From assembly GCA_017848205.1 (NCBI GenBank), contig JAGDDO010000329.1:1-10412 (forward strand): 10,412 nt of DNA, written 5' to 3'. Below the pieces are notes generated by a model that was not told the origin of the DNA, searched no databases, and saw nothing but the letters and a program-made list of their open reading frames with translations. Within the stretch, counting starts at the first letter, position 1. Every line of letters begins with the position of its first letter. This document shows, one piece after another, positions 1-5,958 of this stretch. A program made the translations under genes and the position numbers. The stretch is from Oscillospiraceae bacterium (GTDB taxonomy: Bacteria > Bacillota_A > Clostridia > Oscillospirales > Ruminococcaceae).

Positions 1-100
1 CTATTATATGTGTTATAGGTTAATAAGTCAACATATAGATTCATATTGTTTAGTTATTATTCGTGATAGTTTTTTCCGATAGCCGTCTCATGACAGGTAT

Positions 101-139
101 AAAAAAACTGCAGATCCGTTAAAGTCTGATCCACAGTTT
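101..139 (-). terminator. Intrinsic terminator of the por operon
   Basis: Read on the minus strand, AAACTG and CAGA pair with TCTG and CAGTTT (plus-strand arms 105-114 and 125-139, with a five-base bulge), followed at once by seven T (plus-strand A run 101-107). It starts about 22 bases after the porB stop codon, so it most likely ends the porCDAB transcript. The bulge makes the stem imperfect. Confidence 0.6.
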
Positions 140-161
140 CTTTTAAGCCCTGAGAGTATGT

Positions 162-1052
162 TTATGCAAAATTCTTTTCAATGAACTTCCACTTTTCATC
201 TCTTGAATCGGTTATCAGTTTTATATCATCTTCTGTAAGATGTTTAAAACGTCCCTGTCTTTTCAGGTAAGCTTCAACTGATGTGAATTCCTTCGGTCTG
301 TGAGTCAGTCTGTATTCACCGTTTTCGTACTCGGCAAGATACCAGAGTCCGCTGTCCACAACTTCCTTTGCTATCTCAACGGTCTCATCAACGGCAACGC
401 CCCAGCCTGTAGGACACGGAGCTATTACGTGAATGTACTTTGTACCCTGTATCTGTGAAGCCTTCTGCACCTTGGCTATGAAATCACCTATGTATCCCAC
501 ACTTGCTGTGGCTGCGTAAGGAATACCGTGTGCAGCCACGATCTCGAACATATTCTTCTTCGGACGTATGTTTCCGTGAATGTTCGCTCCTGCCGGAGTC
601 GTTGTTGTACTTGCGCCGAACGGTGTCAGACCGCTCTTCTGGATACCTGTGTTCATGTAGGCTTCGTTGTCGTAGCAGATGTAGATAATGTTGTCGTTAC
701 GGTCTATGGCACCGGAAAGTGCCTGAATACCGATGTCGGCAGTACCGCCGTCACCTGCAAATCCTACTGCTGTAAAGTCTTTATATCCCTTTGCACGGAG
801 TCCCGCCTCGATACCTGTAAGCATGGAAGCAGTTCCGGCAAATGTGGAGATTATCGAATTGTTTGAGAAGCAGAGCTGCGGAAAATTGAATCCTACTGCG
901 GACATACAGCCTGCCGGAAGAACTGAAACTGCATTTTTGCCGAGTACCTTAAGGGCAGCCCTTACCGCAAGGCTTCCTCCGCAGCCGGCACATGCCTTGT
1001 GACCGTAAAAATATTCTTCCCTTGAAATGCTGTCTGCGACCTTATTAGCCAT
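162..1052 (-). CDS. porB: Pyruvate/2-oxoacid:ferredoxin oxidoreductase, beta subunit (TPP-binding)
   Basis: This is the 296-residue beta subunit of a four-subunit 2-oxoacid:ferredoxin oxidoreductase. The enzyme converts a 2-oxoacid, CoA and oxidised ferredoxin to acyl-CoA, CO2 and reduced ferredoxin in the cytoplasm. The thiamine pyrophosphate/Mg site is visible as GDGG at residues 100-103, followed by YDNEAYMNTG at 127-136. Four cysteines (C21 and C24 in CAGC, C49, C213) match the spacing of the [4Fe-4S] cluster that this family holds near TPP. Length is close to archaeal and Thermotoga PorB. The start overlaps the end of porA by eight bases and is preceded by AGGAG nine bases upstream, so the two genes are probably translationally coupled. 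It is the last gene of the operon. The wording of the TPP region resembles PorB most, but a 2-oxoisovalerate (Vor) role cannot be excluded from sequence. Confidence 0.93.
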   Translation of the reverse strand: MANKVADSISREEYFYGHKACAGCGGSLAVRAALKVLGKNAVSVLPAGCMSAVGFNFPQLCFSNNSIISTFAGTASMLTGIEAGLRAKGYKDFTAVGFAGDGGTADIGIQALSGAIDRNDNIIYICYDNEAYMNTGIQKSGLTPFGASTTTTPAGANIHGNIRPKKNMFEIVAAHGIPYAATASVGYIGDFIAKVQKASQIQGTKYIHVIAPCPTGWGVAVDETVEIAKEVVDSGLWYLAEYENGEYRLTHRPKEFTSVEAYLKRQGRFKHLTEDDIKLITDSRDEKWKFIEKNFA

Positions 1053-2211
1053 TGTTTCCGTCTCCTATCCCGATAAAGTTTACTCTGTCCGTACCTTTTA
1101 TGATGCTTTCGTAAATGTTCTCAATGTCAGATGCAGAGATGTTTCTTCCGCCGAGTCCGCCGATGAAGTTATATCCTTCAGCCTTTCCGTTTTCCTTTTT
1201 AACAGCGGAATTTACGTTTGTGAAAACCGAGCCCTCGTTACCGAAGCTGATATCCTTTTCAAGCACTGCATATGCCTTTGCATTCCGGAGAGCTTTCGCT
1301 ATCTCGTCATTCGGAAACGGTCTCATGTAGCGTATACGAACCACGCCTGCACGTATTCCCTGTGCGCGAAGCTTATCTGCAGTTTTGCGGCACAGTCCGG
1401 CTATGCTTCCGAGAGTAACTATTATATATTCAGCATCATCGGTCAGATAGTTTTCGGTAAGACCGGTGTATCTGCGTCCGAATATTTTCTCAAATTCATC
1501 TTCAGTTTCCTTGATAACCTCAGAAGCAGCAAGCATTCCCTCATGGGCCTTGTACTTGAAGATGTAGTTGGTTTCCGGCCCTGCTGAAAAGGCCATATTC
1601 TTAGGATTATCAAAGTCGATACGGTTGTCTGTCTCATATGCCGGAAGGAAACTGTCTGCCTGTTCTTCAGTCGGAATGTCGACCTTTTCATAGGTATGAG
1701 TGAGAACGAATCCGTCCAGATTTGCCATGTACGGAGTGGAAACGCGTTTGTCTTCTGCTATTCTGTAGCTCATAAGTGCAAGGTCGAGTGCCTCCTGCGC
1801 ATTTTCAGCGTATGACTGTATCCAGCCGCTGTCAAGCTGTGAAAGGCTGTCACGCTGGTCGCCGTAAATATTCCAGGGAAGAGCTGTTGAACGGTCTGCA
1901 TTCATCATAACAATCGGGAAACGTCCGCCTGATGCGTAGTAAAGACATTCCGCCATATACAGAAGTCCCTGGGACGATGTGGCTGTAAATGCTCTTGCTC
2001 CTGTGGCGCTTGCACCCATTGCACATGACAGAGCGGAATGTTCCGACTCAACATGGACATACTCTGACTTTAAGCTGCCGTTTTCCACCATCTCGGAAAG
2101 ACGCTCAACAACTATGGTCTGCGGTGTTATAGGGTAGGCTGATATCACCTCCGGACGTGCAAGTCTTACGCCCTCGGCAAATGCCTCATTTCCTGAAAGA
2201 AATTTTTTCAT
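1045..2211 (-). CDS. porA: Pyruvate/2-oxoacid:ferredoxin oxidoreductase, alpha subunit
   Basis: This 388-residue alpha subunit carries the pyrimidine-binding half of the TPP site and the transketolase-C-like domain. The family signature YPITPQT lies at residues 26-32, and the VESEHSA segment at 54-60 contains the glutamate expected to contact TPP. TSSQGLLYM at 78-86 and the SGWIQSYAENAQEALDL stretch at 128-144 are typical of PorA. Residues from about 258 to 370 form the C-terminal domain, including LGSIAG and the RYMRPFP turn. Length is normal for the family (about 390). The start codon overlaps the porD stop as ATGA and has GGAG five bases upstream; the end overlaps porB by eight bases. Subunit stoichiometry should therefore be set partly by translational coupling. 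Function as an oxoacid:ferredoxin oxidoreductase is secure; pyruvate as the physiological substrate is inferred from similarity. Confidence 0.93.
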   Translation of the reverse strand: MKKFLSGNEAFAEGVRLARPEVISAYPITPQTIVVERLSEMVENGSLKSEYVHVESEHSALSCAMGASATGARAFTATSSQGLLYMAECLYYASGGRFPIVMMNADRSTALPWNIYGDQRDSLSQLDSGWIQSYAENAQEALDLALMSYRIAEDKRVSTPYMANLDGFVLTHTYEKVDIPTEEQADSFLPAYETDNRIDFDNPKNMAFSAGPETNYIFKYKAHEGMLAASEVIKETEDEFEKIFGRRYTGLTENYLTDDAEYIIVTLGSIAGLCRKTADKLRAQGIRAGVVRIRYMRPFPNDEIAKALRNAKAYAVLEKDISFGNEGSVFTNVNSAVKKENGKAEGYNFIGGLGGRNISASDIENIYESIIKGTDRVNFIGIGDGNNG

Positions 2212-2501
2212 TTACGCTCCGCCTCCGTTTCTATTGCACCCGGTCTGCATATCTTCACGCATATACCGCAGCCCTTGCAGAAATCATAGTCGATCACTGC
2301 CTTGTTATCCTTTATCGAAATTACTCCGTCAGGACAGTAAAGATAGCACTGTTCACATCCGACACATTTTTCAGTACGGACAACAGGTCTGATGCTTCTC
2401 CAGCCGCTGTTTACAGTAACGAGATATCCCGCTTCAAAGCATGTGTTTTCCGGAACGTCATCGAATCCGAAAACCTTTTTGTCTCTTACATACGGTTTCA
2501 T
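2208..2501 (-). CDS. porD: Pyruvate/2-oxoacid:ferredoxin oxidoreductase, delta subunit (2x[4Fe-4S] ferredoxin-like)
   Basis: This 97-residue electron-transfer subunit has two complete [4Fe-4S] motifs: C46-C49-C52-C56P (CVGCEQCYLYCP) and C75-C78-C81-C85RP (CKGCGICVKICRP). The roughly 40-residue N-terminal extension before the first cluster, with GWRSIRPVV at 33-41, is typical of PorD/VorD and separates it from free ferredoxins. In the complex it relays electrons from the TPP-proximal cluster of the beta subunit to external ferredoxin. Its start has a strong AGGAGG seven bases upstream, lying inside the end of porC, and the two genes overlap by four bases (ATGA). Its stop overlaps the porA start in the same way. 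Length matches the known 99-105 residue homologues. Confidence 0.93.
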   Translation of the reverse strand: MKPYVRDKKVFGFDDVPENTCFEAGYLVTVNSGWRSIRPVVRTEKCVGCEQCYLYCPDGVISIKDNKAVIDYDFCKGCGICVKICRPGAIETEAERK

Positions 2502-3019
2502 TCAGACACCTCCTGTAAAGCCTTTAAAAGCGCACCGGTATTGCGTTCGACAAGCTTCGCCGGCATGTATCCCTTCACTGCTTCCTTTGCTTCTTCCGGT
2601 GTGACAACGCCCGAAACACCGGCAAGAAGGCCGAGCATAACTGTATTTACCACAGGAAGTCTGAACTCTGCCGCGATACTCTCCGCATCATATACCAAAG
2701 CACCTTCTATGGCATTCTTTGAGTTGACGATTATCTTTCCGCCCTCTTTAAGTTCTTCCTTAAGCGAAGAACTGTAAAGTGTATCGTCAAGCACAACTAT
2801 ATAATCTGCCTTTTCAGTCTGACTTCTGTCAGCCACCGGTTCACTGTCGAGCTTTGTGAATGCCCTTACCGGTGCTCCTCGTCTTTCCGGTCCGAAAGAC
2901 GGAAAAGCAAGCGCGTATTTATCGTCATCTGCAATTGTATAAGCTGCACCGAGCAGTCTGGCTGCAGTAAATGCACCCTGACCGCCGCGTCCGAGCCAGA
3001 GTATCTCTTTCATATGCAT
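2498..3019 (-). CDS. porC: Pyruvate/2-oxoacid:ferredoxin oxidoreductase, gamma subunit
   Basis: This is the 173-residue gamma subunit, first gene of the operon. The family signature GRGGQGA is at residues 10-16, and FPSFGPERRGAPVRAF at 39-54 is the second conserved block. Together they define the POR/KOR gamma domain, which in single-chain enzymes is thought to help bind CoA. Homologues are about 175-190 residues. Two in-frame starts compete: ATG at 3019 (four bases from AGGAG) and ATG at 3013 (ten bases). Neither has ideal spacing, so the true product is 173 or 171 residues. In multi-subunit archaeal enzymes the gamma subunit can be shared between pyruvate and isovalerate forms; here it belongs to a complete set. 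A promoter lies about 30 bases upstream. Confidence 0.92.
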   Translation of the reverse strand: MHMKEILWLGRGGQGAFTAARLLGAAYTIADDDKYALAFPSFGPERRGAPVRAFTKLDSEPVADRSQTEKADYIVVLDDTLYSSSLKEELKEGGKIIVNSKNAIEGALVYDAESIAAEFRLPVVNTVMLGLLAGVSGVVTPEEAKEAVKGYMPAKLVERNTGALLKALQEVSE

Positions 3020-3047
3020 ATCTCTCCTATCATATTAGTGTGTTTTA

Positions 3048-3076
3048 ATTATACACTTATTCTCAGATGGTGTCTA
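3048..3076 (-). promoter_or_regulatory. Sigma-A-type promoter of porCDAB
   Basis: On the minus strand TAGACA (3071-3076) and a perfect TATAAT (3048-3053) are separated by exactly 17 bases. Transcription should start near 3041, giving a leader of about 22 bases with AGGAG at 3023-3027. Confidence 0.75.
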
Positions 3077-3177
3077 ATATCAATAGCCTATCATCAGTTA
3101 TAGTAAATATTTATACGCTGACCCCTTTCATCCGCGCTGATTTGTGAATAAAACAGTGCTTCTCTGACAAAATTCTG

Positions 3178-3206
3178 TAGACAAACAGACGATAATGTGG
3201 TATAAT
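3178..3206 (+). promoter_or_regulatory. Sigma-A-type promoter of the coiled-coil gene
   Basis: TAGACA (3178-3183), a 17-base spacer ending in TGG, and TATAAT (3201-3206) form an extended -10 promoter. The hexamers equal those of the divergent por promoter. It overlaps an upstream in-frame ATG at 3195, which shows that translation must start later, at 3249. Confidence 0.78.
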
Positions 3207-3248
3207 TTATTTAACATGGTCGTAATAAAACAACGGAGGAATACATTT

Positions 3249-3662
3249 ATGTTCAAGAAATCTTTCACTGAAGACGATATTAAAGAACTTATAAACGAAA
3301 GCCTTGAAGAGACGATAAAAAAGCAGGCTGACGAAATTGCAGAACTCAGAAGAATGGTAAAGCACCAGTCAGGCGAGATCTATGAACTCAGAAAAAAAGT
3401 ATATGAAGAAGGTGCAGACTTAAATCTCGGTCTTACAGAAGAAAAGTTAAACGACCTTTCAAAGAAGATCGCTCAGGAGATACTTGCTGAGCCTGAAGAA
3501 GAAACATTCAAGCGTGCAAAGCCGTTCGTTGATGAAAACGGCGAAATGAACACACCGCTTTCAAGAATGGGCTACGTAATGAGCGAATGTACAACATTCA
3601 CACAGAAGTACGTTTCAAAAATGCTCCGTTTATTATTCGGAAATAACGAAACAAACGAATGA
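3249..3662 (+). CDS. Coiled-coil protein of unknown function, 137 residues
   Basis: I do not recognise a named family. From the chosen start the protein is 137 residues, very rich in Glu and Lys. Residues about 9-55 read as one long amphipathic helix with heptad spacing (IKELINESLEETI, then EIAELRRM and EIYELRKKV), most likely a dimeric coiled coil. A second helical stretch covers 63-83, then an acidic linker (PEEE, 82-85). The C-terminal part 103-130 (SRMGYVMSE, QKYVSKMLRLLF) is more hydrophobic and could be an amphipathic membrane- or partner-binding helix. There is no signal peptide or clear transmembrane segment. The ATG at 3249 is chosen because GGAGGA lies eight bases upstream; a longer reading from 3195 would begin inside the promoter. 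It is a single-gene unit, divergent from por, ended by a strong hairpin. Confidence 0.85.
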   Translation: MFKKSFTEDDIKELINESLEETIKKQADEIAELRRMVKHQSGEIYELRKKVYEEGADLNLGLTEEKLNDLSKKIAQEILAEPEEETFKRAKPFVDENGEMNTPLSRMGYVMSECTTFTQKYVSKMLRLLFGNNETNE

Positions 3663-3689
3663 TAATTTATGCCGGAGAAACTTCTCCGT

Positions 3690-3740
3690 AAAAAAAGGAA
3701 CACATTTCAGTAACGAAAGCTGAAATGTGTTCCTTTTTTT
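3690..3740. terminator. Bidirectional intrinsic terminator between convergent genes
   Basis: A perfect 14-base stem (3697-3710 with 3720-3733, nine-base loop) is flanked by seven A on the left and seven T on the right, so it works in both directions. It ends the coiled-coil gene on the plus strand and backs up termination of the peptidase operon coming from the other side. Confidence 0.88.
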
Positions 3741-3752
3741 GTTTATTAAAAC

Positions 3753-3810
3753 AGATCTGCGGACAAGCATCACGGTAACCCCGGATGCAAAGTGCCGCAG
3801 ATCTTTTTTT
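3753..3810. terminator. Second terminator hairpin with nested loop
   Basis: The stem AGATCTGCGG (3753-3762) pairs with 3795-3804 and is followed by a run of seven T on the plus strand. On the minus strand it is followed by TTTTAAT, only a modest tract. The 32-base loop holds its own small stem (GCATC 3767-3771 with GATGC 3784-3788). It lies 12 bases beyond the end of the peptidase gene, which it probably helps to terminate. Confidence 0.68.
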
Positions 3811-3821
3811 ATCTGGTATGA

Positions 3822-4658
3822 TCAGTTTTTACCTTTTACTATTATAACTGCATTGCGTTCAAGCTGTTCATAACGTGTACAGACTGCTCCCATGTCAAGT
3901 GTAAGAACACCGTTCATAGGATCGTGTGTGCGTACAGTACCTTCATCGGCATTGTAGCCGGTAAGGACTACGCAGTGCTCGTTTGACGGCCACACAACTT
4001 CCTTGTTTTCAGGTGTCTGCCACTTTGCCTTGTATTCCGGTTCAACAAGTTCCATAGTTGACCAGATGATAACAGGAACATCGTGCTCAACGTAGTCAAG
4101 CAGTTCCTCAAATTCAGCTCCTGAAAGATTTACAGGAGAAAGTGAATATTCGCTGTCAGTGATATATCTCTGTGCTGTTCTTACTATACACGGTGCCATG
4201 CATCCGTATGAGGTATCCCCCTCCGGATCTCCTGCAAATGTATATTTGAAATCAGGTCCGTAATATTTGTCATTTTCATCACAGCGGACATCCTCCTTGA
4301 TGAGATAGCCGCGTGCAATATCCACCTTGTCGGCATCGGCGCCGAGATATCTGAGGACCATGGTAAGCGAGGTTATTTCGCAACCTGTCGGAAGTTCCGG
4401 CAGCTGTCTTATGAGTTCAAAGTCATCGATGTAGTGACTGCCTGTCTTTTTGATCTTCTCTCTGTTAAGTTCAAACAGAGTTTCGCCTGTTTTGCCTTTT
4501 GATTCAAATGAATCTTCATCCTCCACTGCATTTGCGTAGTGATGAGGTTTCAGTTCATTGTCAGACGTTTTCGTATAAATAAAAAAATAAATGGCAGCAG
4601 CCGATACTGCCGCTATAATAACAATAACTGCTAAAAAAATCTTAACTAATGTTCGCAT
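3822..4658 (-). CDS. Membrane-anchored C39-like cysteine peptidase (Peptidase_C39_2 type)
   Basis: From the chosen start the protein has 278 residues. An N-terminal segment (about 5-27, hydrophobic, with Arg2 and Lys6 before it) is a signal anchor or uncleaved signal, which puts the rest outside the membrane. The domain from about 76 to 275 carries the C39-like pattern: Gln85 then LPTGCEITS with catalytic Cys93, NEHCVVLTGY with His228, and HDPMNG with Asp246. Such single-domain proteins differ from ABC-transporter C39 domains that cut GG leader peptides; their substrates are mostly unknown. Five further cysteines (126, 153, 157, 229, 260) are unusual for an exported protein. The start at 4658 is preceded by GGGGAG six bases upstream; a 41-residue in-frame extension would run into the GNAT gene and is rejected. 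It is the last gene of a three-gene operon, 20 bases after the GNAT stop. Confidence 0.85.
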   Translation of the reverse strand: MRTLVKIFLAVIVIIAAVSAAAIYFFIYTKTSDNELKPHHYANAVEDEDSFESKGKTGETLFELNREKIKKTGSHYIDDFELIRQLPELPTGCEITSLTMVLRYLGADADKVDIARGYLIKEDVRCDENDKYYGPDFKYTFAGDPEGDTSYGCMAPCIVRTAQRYITDSEYSLSPVNLSGAEFEELLDYVEHDVPVIIWSTMELVEPEYKAKWQTPENKEVVWPSNEHCVVLTGYNADEGTVRTHDPMNGVLTLDMGAVCTRYEQLERNAVIIVKGKN

Positions 4659-4678
4659 GAAATGCTCCCCTAAACTGA

Positions 4679-5518
4679 TTATAATATTTTTTCGCCCATC
4701 CAGTACCACAAATTTTCTGCAAATCCGAGCTTTGCATACCATTCGTCGAGCGATGTATAGTTTACATAAACTTCGGTACATCCCGCCTGTTTCAGGTATT
4801 GCGCTGCATAGGCTACCATGCCGAGTCCGATGCCTCTGTTTCTCTCTTCAGGCACAACTCCGACATATCCTAAAAGTCCAGTTCTGTTGTCTTTCCCCGT
4901 AATAATTGTCCCTGCATCAGTATCTGCCGTTAAAAAACCTACAGTTCTGCCGGATAAAACGGCTTTTATTATGACAGAGCTGCCGGCTTTCTCATAAAAC
5001 TTAAGCCACTTGGGCTCAACGCGCTCCACCGCTTCAAGAACATCTGAAATGTCACCGCCGATGACTGCTTTATAGCTCAGTCCTTCCGGAAGAGCTCTTC
5101 TTCCGAATGAGCCGTCAGAAGGAATGTCTTCGGCATCAAGGACCATGCTGAGAGTTCCGTTGAAGGCCGTATAGCCGCGGTTTTCAAAAAAGCGGTGGGA
5201 CATGGTATCGATAACAGCGCCCCAGAAAATATCGCGCTCGCTTCTTCCGAGAACTGCTCTGTCGTATCCGCGGGATCTTATAAGTTCCTCTGCTTCTGCA
5301 AGCAGCGAAGAGCCGAGACCCTTTCCCTGATGATCCGGATGAACACAGACAAGTAAAACAGCGTTCCCGTCAACTGCTGCAAATCCTGTGACCCCGTCAC
5401 CGCTTTTTCTGACAAGAAGATCAGCCCCTTCAAGTTTTTCAGCCATTACATGATCTGCTGTTCCGAGCATCGGAAAACATTCTGAAAAAACCGAGAAGAA
5501 CTGACTGTCGAATTTCAT
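4679..5518 (-). CDS. Tandem-domain GNAT N-acetyltransferase
   Basis: This 279-residue protein has two GNAT folds in a row. The N-terminal one shows the acetyl-CoA pyrophosphate loop in VCVHPDHQGKGLGSSLL (residues 57-73), followed by HRFFENRGY (108-116). The C-terminal one has VGVVPEERNRGIGLGMV (219-235), then VYVNYTSLDEWYAKLGF (250-266), the standard GNAT end motif. Both loops keep the Q/RxxGxG/A pattern, so both could bind acetyl-CoA, although in many tandem GNATs only one is active. The acceptor substrate cannot be read from sequence. The start overlaps the stop of the 55-residue upstream gene as ATGA, with no strong ribosome site of its own apart from GGAG within that gene's last codons (GTGAAGGAGAAA), so translation is probably coupled. 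No signal peptide is present; it should be cytoplasmic. Confidence 0.9.
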   Translation of the reverse strand: MKFDSQFFSVFSECFPMLGTADHVMAEKLEGADLLVRKSGDGVTGFAAVDGNAVLLVCVHPDHQGKGLGSSLLAEAEELIRSRGYDRAVLGRSERDIFWGAVIDTMSHRFFENRGYTAFNGTLSMVLDAEDIPSDGSFGRRALPEGLSYKAVIGGDISDVLEAVERVEPKWLKFYEKAGSSVIIKAVLSGRTVGFLTADTDAGTIITGKDNRTGLLGYVGVVPEERNRGIGLGMVAYAAQYLKQAGCTEVYVNYTSLDEWYAKLGFAENLWYWMGEKIL

Positions 5519-5682
5519 GAAGGTTTTTTCTCCTTCACGGCTTTTTCCATCCTGTGCTTTAAAGGCGGATGGTTTATCATCTTTTTCATTTCTGATTTTG
5601 CCTGCTTCATGGCAAGAGATTTCTCGATCTTTTCTTCCATGTAGCTGAGATCTATATCCTGAGATACATCAAAAGTTTCCAT
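5515..5682 (-). CDS. Small basic protein, 55 residues, first gene of the GNAT/peptidase operon
   Basis: A short reading frame begins at ATG 5682 and ends at the TGA that overlaps the GNAT start by four bases (ATGA). GGAG lies nine bases upstream of its ATG, and a near-consensus promoter lies about 80 bases upstream. The product starts METFDVSQDIDLSYMEE and is lysine- and methionine-rich, with a basic second half (MKQAKSEMKK, then KHRMEKAVKEKKPS at the end). It has no cysteine, no hydrophobic segment and no double-glycine leader. The middle, residues 14-35, should form a charged amphipathic helix. I do not recognise a family. Its value may be as a real small protein, or partly as a leader whose translation feeds the GNAT gene. 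The ribosome site, promoter and stop/start overlap together make it a real gene. Confidence 0.75.
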   Translation of the reverse strand: METFDVSQDIDLSYMEEKIEKSLAMKQAKSEMKKMINHPPLKHRMEKAVKEKKPS

Positions 5683-5765
5683 TTACTCAAACTCCGTTCC
5701 CTGTGATTCGAAAGCTTACTTCCGGTTACAAACTTTACACGACCCTAAACTATTAGGCTACAGAC

Positions 5766-5794
5766 ATTCTACCATTTAAATTGAATTCTGTCAA
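5766..5794 (-). promoter_or_regulatory. Promoter of the small protein/GNAT/peptidase operon
   Basis: On the minus strand TTGACA (5789-5794), a 17-base spacer ending in TGG and TAGAAT (5766-5771) form an extended -10 promoter. The expected leader is about 77 bases and contains a short inverted repeat CCTAA/TTAGG (5743-5757 region). Confidence 0.75.
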
Positions 5795-5817
5795 CTCTAA
5801 TCCTGCGTTAAGGCAGT

Positions 5818-5853
5818 AAAAAAACGGTGACAGCCGCAGCATATCACCGTTTT
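5818..5853 (-). terminator. Intrinsic terminator of the aminotransferase gene
   Basis: On the minus strand AAAACGGTGA (from 5844-5853) pairs with TCACCGTTTT (from 5821-5830) around a 13-base loop, ending in seven T (plus-strand A run 5818-5824). It lies about 105 bases after the aminotransferase stop, so that mRNA has a rather long 3' end, with a smaller hairpin (CGGGGC/GCTCCG near 5903-5918) inside it. Confidence 0.8.
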
Positions 5854-5958
5854 ACCTGCTATAAGAGAGACACTGATTTTTTCATAAACAGACGAAGGGA
5901 TCCGGGGCGAAGCTCCGTTTCTCCTCATACAAATCATTGTTTCCTTAGATATGACTGA

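Noticed and set aside
1027..1587. 186-codon open frame on the plus strand
   Set aside because: It lies wholly opposite porA and porB, has no ribosome site and no familiar protein pattern; it is a shadow of the real genes.
2157..2777. 206-codon open frame on the plus strand opposite porA, porD and porC
   Set aside because: It crosses three well-supported genes on the other strand and has no translation signals.
3142..3148. TTGTGAA as a possible Rex (NADH-sensing) operator upstream of por
   Set aside because: Only one half-site is present; the matching inverted half is missing and it is far from the por promoter.
3195..3248. 18-residue N-terminal extension of the coiled-coil protein
   Set aside because: Its ATG lies between the -35 and -10 boxes, so it would not be in the mRNA; the ATG at 3249 has a proper ribosome site.
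3822..4658. C39 domain as a bacteriocin leader-cleaving transporter peptidase
   Set aside because: There is no ABC transporter domain, no double-glycine precursor nearby, and the N-terminal anchor places the catalytic domain outside the cell.
4659..4781. 41-residue N-terminal extension of the C39-like peptidase
   Set aside because: It would overlap the GNAT gene by about 100 bases and would place residues before the signal anchor; the ATG at 4658 has GGGGAG at ideal spacing.
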